Source of the DNA: Prochilodus magdalenae | Taxonomy: Eukaryota; Chordata; Actinopteri; Characiformes; Prochilodontidae | DNA: 64,000 nucleotides | Assembly (NCBI GenBank): GCA_024036415.1 | Contig: JAMWET010005032.1 | Location: forward strand, 806,332-870,331 | Reading direction: 5' to 3' | Shown: piece after piece, positions 58,071-64,000 of the stretch | Numbering within the stretch: the first letter of the stretch is position 1 | Layout: every line of letters begins with the position of its first letter | Notes under the pieces: generated by a model | Seen by the model: only the letters and a program-made list of their open reading frames with translations | Databases searched by the model: none | Told to the model about the DNA's origin: nothing | Program-made: the position numbers and the translations under genes

Positions 58071-58640
58071 TGAAGAATACGACCCCAACCCGGCGCTCAT
58101 GCCTAGGGAGAAGAACGGTTACGGTCAGTGTGAGTACCAAAACAAAGTATTCCAATATATACAGCTACTAGAGCTCACTCTTCATGAAGCCATGGGTCTG
58201 TGGTCTGTGTTTGAAGACCTCAGGAGACTCAGCTGTTCAAACAGCCCGTGGGAGTTCATTCCACCATCTGGGAGCCAGTACTGGGAAGAGTCTGGACGCT
58301 TGTCCTCCATGCATCTTCAGGGATGACGGGTCGAGCTGTACCTGAAGCGGGAAGGGCTCGATGCACACATCGACTGTTCACCATTGCCATGAGGTAGGGC
58401 AGGGCTGGTCCATTCTTGACTTCGTAAGTGAGCATCAGAGTTTTAAATCTGATTGGGCAGCTACAGGAAGCCAATGAAGGGAGCGCAGCAGTGGAGTGGC
58501 GTGAGCGAACCCTGGGAAGACTGAAGACGAGCCGAGCTGCTGCGTTCTGATCCAGCTGGCCCGTATAGGACGACCTGCCAGGAGCGAGCTGCAGTAGTCT
58601 AGACTTGAAACGGCCGGAGACTGGCGAGCGGCTGGGTGTG
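58071..58640. repeat. Dispersed repeat of retroelement type
   Basis: At 58440-58640, GTTTTAAATCTGATTGGGCA GCTACAGGAAGCCAATGAAG and CTGCGTTCTGATCCAGCTGG match a very common teleost interspersed repeat next to LINE ends. It may be the same element as the LINE fragment. Confidence 0.5.
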
Positions 58641-59010
58641 ATCAACTACGCCTTTGTTTTTGATCTAGGGAATCTTCAGAAGCCCTTACTTTCCCAGTAT
58701 CTTCACAGATGGCGTTCCTGGAATCCATGGAGATTTACGGTTGGGTTCTTTTTACATCTTTGTTTTGTATTTTGTTCCACTCTATCTCTTCCAGAATGTC
58801 TTCCTCTTTGATTTCTTTCACTTGTATTCCTCCCGGGGGTTTCTGCAGACCCCGTCGCTCTTCTGGCTCAGTGTTGTCCAGCATCTGAATTCCAGTGCCA
58901 TGTTCTCCAGGTCCTAACCTGTACTGTGCATAGTCAGGTCATTCCTTCTTCGTTGTTTACGGCCTGAATAGTAGATGATGGGCTTTCCTGACTGAAAGCA
59001 TCCGGTGTAT
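58641..59010. other. Unassigned spacer
   Basis: Nothing recognised. Confidence 0.3.
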
Positions 59011-59013
59011 GGA

Positions 59014-59237
59014 TGTTGGTATAGCTCAGTGGATAACACCGCTACCCACCAGGGAGTCACCACCACACGTGGGAGACTGGGGTTCGAATCCTGGCCTGGG
59101 TTGACTAGGCTGTGCTACACCAATAAGAGTCTTTGGGCAAGACTCCTAACACTACACTGGCCTACCTGTAATATGAATACCCTTGTAAGTCGCTCTGGAA
59201 AAGAGCGTCAGCTAAATGCTGTTAATGTGATGTTGTA
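59014..59237 (+). mobile_element. tRNA-derived SINE (plus copy)
   Basis: The A box TAGCTCAGTGG is at 59022-59032 and the B box GGTTCGAATCC at 59081-59091. A body follows, then the tail GTAAGTCGCTCTGGAAAAGA GCGTCAGCTAAATGC. It is 224 bp long and the same family as 46276-46491. Confidence 0.88.
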
Positions 59238-59434
59238 GGGGGTCCATTTCCATCTTCACTACTTCCTGTGTACCATGATTCATTTTCCGAAATCATCATC
59301 ACCAGCAACTAGAGGGCTTTAAGGTGAGGAGGCGGAGTCAGACATGAGTCAGTGGTACGCTTTAATTGGTCTGAATCTGTAATTACTTAATGAGTCTCTA
59401 ATTTATTTATTAAATACACCTGACGGTCATCTAA

Positions 59435-59560
59435 ACCAGCAAAGGCCATGCTGGTCATCCAGCTTCACCAGCACTGCTATACTGGTTGGCCAGTCAAACC
59501 AACACCAGTCCAGCATAAGCCAACATGGGCCAGCATGAATTTCAACCAGCTTCACCAGGA
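59435..59560. repeat. CCAGCA-rich short repeat
   Basis: CCAGCTTCACCAGCA, CCAGTCCAGCATAAGCC and GGGCCAGCATGAA recur loosely. It is a simple degenerate minisatellite. Confidence 0.5.
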
Positions 59561-60017
59561 ATGTTTTGTTATGGATCTGCTGGCCGAAGCTGATTATTTC
59601 AGTAGGGTGACTGGTTATATTTCTACGGCCAGCTACATTTCTTCTACATTTCCATTGGCTAGCTATTTTCATTAGTCATGGACATTTCCATCAGTTAGCT
59701 TCATCTGCATCAGCTTACTATATTACTACCCAGAGGAAAGAAAAATCAAAAATGAGATCTCCTTAAAGGCTCAGTAGTTTCTCCTAGACAATAATGAGAT
59801 CAGATGGAAAGGCAAATGAGACTTGGTGCAGGTCTCCCAGCTGCTCAGATGTTTCTCCTGAGATAAAGATCTCAGTGATCTCACATGAGTCTCTTCTTGA
59901 GCTTTACTAGAGATCTCAAATTATGCTCATATACTTCCAAAATAAAAATGCTCAAAGTGTGAAAGATCTCTGGGTGGTTTTACCTTAATAGCTATACATC
60001 TGCACATATGAAATCAC
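59561..60017. other. Unassigned AT-rich spacer
   Basis: AGATCTCA-type motifs recur at 59760-59920. Otherwise nothing is recognised. Confidence 0.3.
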
Positions 60018-60023
60018 TTTATT
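60018..60023 (-). terminator. Candidate poly(A) signal AATAAA (minus strand)
   Basis: AATAAA on the minus strand lies about 100 bp beyond the last in-frame stop of the terminal exon candidate at 60126-60370. It supports that this is the end of a minus-strand gene. Confidence 0.4.
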
Positions 60024-60125
60024 AAACCAGTGACCAAATAAATTACGTTTCTCACAGGAAACCCAGACTGAACCGAACTAAGGGACTCTTATTTTGGACA
60101 CTTACTAACTTGAATACAACAATTA

Positions 60126-60370
60126 TTACCCACTCCTCATCCAAATCAGGAAACAACTGTTCATCACTTCTACAGAATCAAAATATTCCATGTTAGAATC
60201 AAGCCCTAAAAGGTCAATGTCTCTTGTGTGGTCCTTTGCTCTACAGAATGCCCCAGTGGAATGGAAGAGTTCAGATCCATTTTTTGCTAAAGGTCACGAA
60301 GGGTCATTTTCTAGGCTCCAACTGGAAGTATTCTTTTCAAAACAGCAGTCTGATCTCTGGCTTGTTCCTC
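60126..60370 (-). pseudogene. Unidentified minus-strand gene, candidate terminal exon
   Basis: On the minus strand a good acceptor (TTAATATCTTCTACAG) is followed by a frame that continues the exon at 60488 in phase 1. It reads GTSQRSDCCFEKNTSSWSLE NDPS and then TGA (60294-60296). The same frame goes on beyond it with 55 further codons (PLAKNGSELFHSTG to FLIWMRSG) to TAA at 60126. Either the protein ends at the TGA and the rest is UTR, or the TGA is a mutation. In a second frame the tail reads EQLFPDLDEEW, which also looks protein-like, so a frameshift may be present. I recognise no family. Confidence 0.4.
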
Positions 60371-60487
60371 CTGTAGAAGATATTAAGTTGCAAGTATAGA
60401 AATGAGAAATGTAACAATGCATCGTAATGGCAGTTGTGTTTAAATGGTGTACCTCAGTGTAAGAACGACGCATTACCATATTCTTAC

Positions 60488-60518
60488 CTGTGTTTTGGGC
60501 TGAATCCTCAGAATCCTG
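60488..60518 (-). pseudogene. Unidentified minus-strand gene, candidate 31-bp exon
   Basis: The minus strand has TGCTAAT, then a pyrimidine tract TTTCTCTTCTTTTACAG, then 31 bp reading QDSEDSAQNT plus one base, then the donor GTAAGAATATGG. It enters in phase 0 and leaves in phase 1, as its neighbours require. The splice signals are the best in this part of the window. Confidence 0.5.
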
Positions 60519-60672
60519 CTGTAAAAGAAGAGAAATTATATTAGCAGTGTTTCAGTGTATGCAGCTGGACTGTGTGGTGTAAACACAATCATATAATAAT
60601 TGTTACTTATATTTATTTATCATGTTATCAGTACAAACATAAAACTGTAACCTTACATATATAGTTATAGAC

Positions 60673-63350
60673 CAGGGGTATTCAAGAAAACTGTGAGGAG
60701 GTCCAGTTCAAAGAAATTTCCTCAAGCAGAGGTCCGCAACATCGTCTATTTGCAGTATGACGATATCGGAATAAATTGTGTTAAAAAAATAATAATACAG
60801 GTTAAAATCTTTTCAAAGAAGTTTATTAGCACTGAAACACAGGATAACATTGTGTGGCTGCAGTTTAAATAAAAAATAACTAAATGATGTATTCAAAAAC
60901 AAAGAAAGTGCTTAAGAAAAAATAGCAGCTTCAGCTTCCTTTTGATTGAACAATCTCAATATTTCTCCTCAACAAAACAACTCTCAAAACACCTGAACTA
61001 TTTCTCTTACAGATTTCTCTTACATCTGTCTTCCCCCAATTTCCCCTGCTCAGTGTGAGAATTGAGCTTTGGCTTGCCCTGCCAACATTTTAAATCTGGG
61101 CTTGAAGGAGGTCAGGGCCATTCTCATGCACATGTGCAGATGCTCATTGGTGAGCTTGGAACGATATTTTGTTTTTATTATGTTCATTGTAGAGAACGCT
61201 GCCTCACAGCTGTATGTGGAGCCGAACATGGTCAAGATAAACAGAGCCACTTTTTTCAGATCTGGGAAAGCTGTCTCAGAAACCATCTGGAGCCAGAAGG
61301 TGGTAGATTCGGTTCTTGCAAACTGCTCTTTCAGGGCCACATCTGCCTGGAGGTCAATCATTTGAGGCCCAGTGTTTGCCCACTTGAAGTGATGTGTGAC
61401 ATCATTTGTGAATGCTCTGACATCAGTGATGAGAAATGGATTCTGTATGAAGAGGGTGAGCTCCTCTCCAATGCTGAAGCTATCAAAGCGTTTGCTGAAG
61501 TTTTCAATCAACTTGTCAACAAAGTCAACAAAAGAGGAGACATCTCTATGGCCCTGCACCTGTTCTTTCACTTTTGGGAAGTGTGTGTAGTCTCCTTGCA
61601 GATCTTCTTTGAACACCTGAAGTTTTCGTTGAATTGAGCGGACAGCTGTCATCAGATCACAAATGAAATTGTTCTTTCCCTGCAGCTGCAAATTAAGCCC
61701 ATTCAGGTGTGACATGATATCAGCCAAAAAAGCTACGATACCCATGTTTTTCTCGTCATTTAGAAAGACAGAAACGTTGGCTGCTTTCTGACTTTCCAGT
61801 TGTTCCAAGAAAGCTGTTACTTCACGTCTAATTGACCAAAATCGCTCTAGCACCCTGCCTTTGCTGAGCCATCTAACATTGTTGTGTAGCAAAAGATCAT
61901 CAGAGTTTGCATCAACCTCTTTGAGAAATTCCCTGAGCATGCGATGCTGACAAGAAGAAGATGCCCTGAGAAAGTTTATGATTTTCATCATTGTCTTCAT
62001 CACCTCAGCATACTCATCTGACAGGTGCGGAGCAAAGGACAGCCTGATGAATAATGCAGTGGTAAGAGATCAGGTCAGCGTTGTCTTCTTTCAACCTTGC
62101 CACAGCTCCCTTTTCTCTCCCTATCATGGCAGGGGCTCCATCAGTGGTTATTGATATCACTTGTTTTGGCTCTATTCCTCGCTTTGATAGCATTTCCTTA
62201 ATAGCCAGGTAGATGTCTTCTCCTTTGGTAGTGGTCTGCAGGGGAGTCACACCTAAGAGGTCTTCACAGAACTCATTTTTCTCCCTGTTTAAGAATCTTA
62301 TGTAAACCAATAGCTGAGCATTGTCAGACACATCAGTAGATTCATCCACAGCCAGGCCTACACACGGTGCCTTACAAATAGCTTCTTCCAGCTGGGACAG
62401 TGAATCTTGAGCTAGTATCTCACTTCTCCTTGTGGCTGTGCAGGCTGACAGGGGTATTTTCTCTATTTTGTCACAGAGCTCATCTTTTTCTTTACCATCA
62501 AGTAACGCCTCTGCTATTTCAGTCATGCACTCTTTGACAACACTTGCATCTGTAAAGGGCTTTTTGTGTTTCCCTAAAACCCAAGCAACACGGAGGGAAC
62601 ATTCATTAGCACGCTGTTGTGCGCTGAAAGCACGGCTTAATACCCTGGTGGACTGATCATATTGGGCAGTGAGACTTCGAATTTTCTGCGTCCGGAGTTC
62701 GGACTTAGGGGGTTATGATTGGTCAAATGCTTTGTGCTTAGTCTCATAGTGACGCTTGACATTGGCACTTTTAATAAGTGCCACGGTTTCGGAGCATATG
62801 AGGCACGCTGGTTTCGTGCTCACGGGTGGAAGAATGAACATGTATGCATCAGTCCATTCCGTGTTGATCGCTCGATTTTCGGCGTCTACTTTTCTCTTTT
62901 TTGAAAGCGCCATAGTGTTTGCACCTCTTCTGACTGTAATTCACGTCCTGTCTTCCTGTATCATCTCCCTGCGTTTCTCGCTTCAATCGCTTTTCGCTCG
63001 CCTTTCACCTTCTCTTCCTTATATCACACTGCGTGGATGTCTGTGCCTGGCTACAAACTTCGGCTTCGGTTTGCTCATACAACTCGCTCTGAGTTCAAGC
63101 TGGCGATTTGATTCGCTAGTTGAACCACGTGGTTAGTATGACTCGCACGCGATTGGTTTGTAGCTTCCAATCCTTGCTCAGTGCAATGCTGGTAAAAGCA
63201 CTTGTGTCAGATAGGGAAAAAATAAATGCTCCGGTTTAAAATTAATTCTCCCGTCAAAATTTAAAAAATATTTTAACAATTTATTCCGGGTCCGGATGGG
63301 ATGACATATGGGTCCGTATCCGGACCGAGGTCATAGACTGTCCATTTACT
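60673..63350 (-). mobile_element. hAT transposon inside an intron
   Basis: The left end CAGGGGTATTCAAG (60673) is typical of hAT termini. The coding part is on the minus strand (61050-62913). The right end is not clear: GGTCCGTATCCGGACCGAGG at about 63325-63345 looks subterminal, and no CCCCTG end is found, so the terminus may be lost. The element makes up most of the intron between the exon candidates at 60518 and 63716. It was therefore probably inserted there after that gene formed. Confidence 0.8.
61050..62913 (-). pseudogene. hAT transposase with one stop and one frameshift
   Basis: From the ATG at 62913 the protein has a basic start (MALSKKRKVD), a BED-like zinc finger (CLICSE ... HYETKH), then a stop TAA at 62713-62715 with the same frame continuing on. 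The catalytic core follows: GLAVDESTDVSDNAQLLVYI (first Asp), TTDGAPAMIGREKGAV (second Asp) and the hAT CxxH motif in YHCIIHQAVLC. A one-base shift near 62030 then ends the frame at 62014. The remainder (61050-62003) resumes in the next frame, from DEYAEVMKTMMKIINFLRAS to the C-terminal hAT dimerisation part (YSCEAAFSTMNIIKTKYRSK LTNEHL). The full length, about 620 codons, is normal for the GTF2IRD2/ZBED5-like hAT group. With only two lesions it is a fairly young copy. Confidence 0.9.
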
Positions 63351-63429
63351 AGTCTGTCAACACAGTTAACCGTCACTCAGTCTAACGTTAAACATGTTCA
63401 GTAACTGATGCTAATGGTCAGTCACCTGC

Positions 63430-63660
63430 TGCTGCACAGTTTATATTATATGGGTGGTGAATCATTCTCAGCACTGCAGTGACACTGACCTCTGTCACCT
63501 CTCAGTGTCACTGCTAGGTTGAGAGTGGGCCACCATCCAAAACTATCAGAAACTATTAGAAACTAACCACTATTGACAGGCTGGAGGATAAACCACACAA
63601 ACAGGACATCAGCAGCTGATCTATAGCCTATACCTGTACACCAGCAACGTGGAGACCCCA
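63430..63660. repeat. Relative of the palindromic dispersed element
   Basis: GGTGGTGAATCATTCTCAGC ACTGCAGTGACACTGAC and neighbouring sequence match the family of the element at 21300-22830 (GTGTCACTGCAGTGCTGAGA). Confidence 0.55.
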
Positions 63661-63715
63661 GAGGGGGGTTTATAAAGAGGGATGTGTTCAATCAAAGAAA
63701 TGTTTCTATTCTTAC

Positions 63716-63819
63716 CAATGTACCATGTCTTCTATACCGCTTGGAGAGCTTGGAGTCCTCATTTTTCTCCTCCAACGACACTCAAGCGTTTGTTGTGCCA
63801 GCCTCATCTGACTGTAACT
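63716..63819 (-). pseudogene. Unidentified minus-strand gene, candidate upstream exon with in-frame TGA
   Basis: The minus strand has acceptor TTTATTTCAG, 104 bp, and donor GTAAGAATAG. In the frame that matches the downstream exons it reads LQSDEAGTTNA, TGA (63782-63784), then VSLEEKNEDSKLSKRYRRHG TL. The last part is Lys/Glu-rich with coding-like third positions. The TGA could come from CGA by CpG decay, giving a pseudogene, or the exon may use another acceptor. A second frame (SYSQMRLAQQTLECRWRRKM) is open across all three exons and ends at a TAG in the last one, so the true frame is not settled. No family recognised. Confidence 0.45.
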
Positions 63820-64000
63820 CTGAAATAAAATAAATAAATAAAATAATTAATTAATAAAACATATACAAAAGTATTACATATTAAATTATGTAAAATCAGC
63901 AGTAAACTCAGATTTGGCAAATTCCTAGTTCCCACTACTGGTGTTTTATGAACTGCATTTCTGTTTTCATGTTTTCCCACACACATGCCTACTAACTAAT
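63820..64000. other. AT-rich intron-like end of window
   Basis: AAATAAATA-rich DNA upstream of the exon candidate; no further exon seen. Confidence 0.4.

Noticed and set aside
59014..59100. Functional tRNA gene
   Set aside because: A and B boxes are present but no acceptor stem or anticodon arm can be paired, and the sequence continues into a SINE body and tail.
60190..60399. Plus-strand ORF over the terminal exon candidate
   Set aside because: The minus strand has the better splice acceptor, phase match and poly(A) signal; the plus frame is a shadow.
63290..63350. Right terminal repeat of the hAT element
   Set aside because: The sequence GGTCCGTATCCGGACC is only subterminal-like; it is not the inverse of the left end CAGGGGTATTC, so a precise border cannot be given.
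63782..63784. Selenocysteine codon
   Set aside because: I saw no SECIS-like element and no selenoprotein family match; CpG decay of CGA or a wrong exon border is simpler. It is kept only as an open possibility in the findings.

Overview
The window looks like intergenic and intronic DNA of a ray-finned fish, possibly an otophysan (characin or catfish relatives); the lineage is inferred only from the repeat families. The evidence is: spliced genes with GT-AG introns, many decayed Tc1/mariner copies with teleost-type transposases, tRNA-derived SINEs with a fish-type tail, non-LTR retrotransposon remnants, a hAT element and a pogo-like element. No operons, CRISPR arrays, rRNA genes or functional tRNA genes are visible.

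Only two host genes can be supported. At the left edge (1-5493, + strand) is the 3' part of a TNF-superfamily cytokine gene of the TNF/lymphotoxin type. It has four coding exons (transmembrane exon, 28-bp micro-exon, 81-bp exon, and an exon with the whole TNF homology domain), and all the intron phases agree. Its 3' UTR starts with a strong G-quadruplex-like run at the stop codon and may end near the ATTAAA at 6783. At the right edge (60.0-63.8 kb, - strand) are three exon-like segments with good splice sites, matching phases and a downstream AATAAA. They look like the 3' end of an unidentified gene whose best frame has an in-frame TGA; a hAT transposon fills most of one intron.

The 54 kb in between is a repeat landscape. 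(a) 7-24 kb holds many Tc1/mariner relics, including one family whose copies share the same internal deletion. (b) At least eight kinds of tandem array, about 16.5 kb or a quarter of the window, have units of 155, GGT-based, 14, 54, ~26, 42, 50 and 32 bp, plus GA-rich arrays. Their unit lengths produce long open frames, up to 1003 codons, that are not genes. (c) 31.04-33.45 kb is a complete-ended pogo-like element with TIRs and a TA target duplication. It lost its catalytic core but keeps a helix-turn-helix start and a 340-codon open tail. (d) 33.5-36.8 kb is a 1.4-kb direct duplication combined with an inverted 0.18-kb segment. (e) The 42-bp satellite at 40.8-44.35 kb reappears inverted at 53.3-53.75 kb, and its unit resembles part of a palindromic dispersed element at 21.3-22.8 kb. 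That element holds the 14-bp array between its arms.

Apart from the cytokine gene, the features do not work together as a system. The most unusual items are the catalytic-core-less pogo-like element with its intact tail ORF, the palindrome/minisatellite relationships, and the interrupted spliced gene at the right end.
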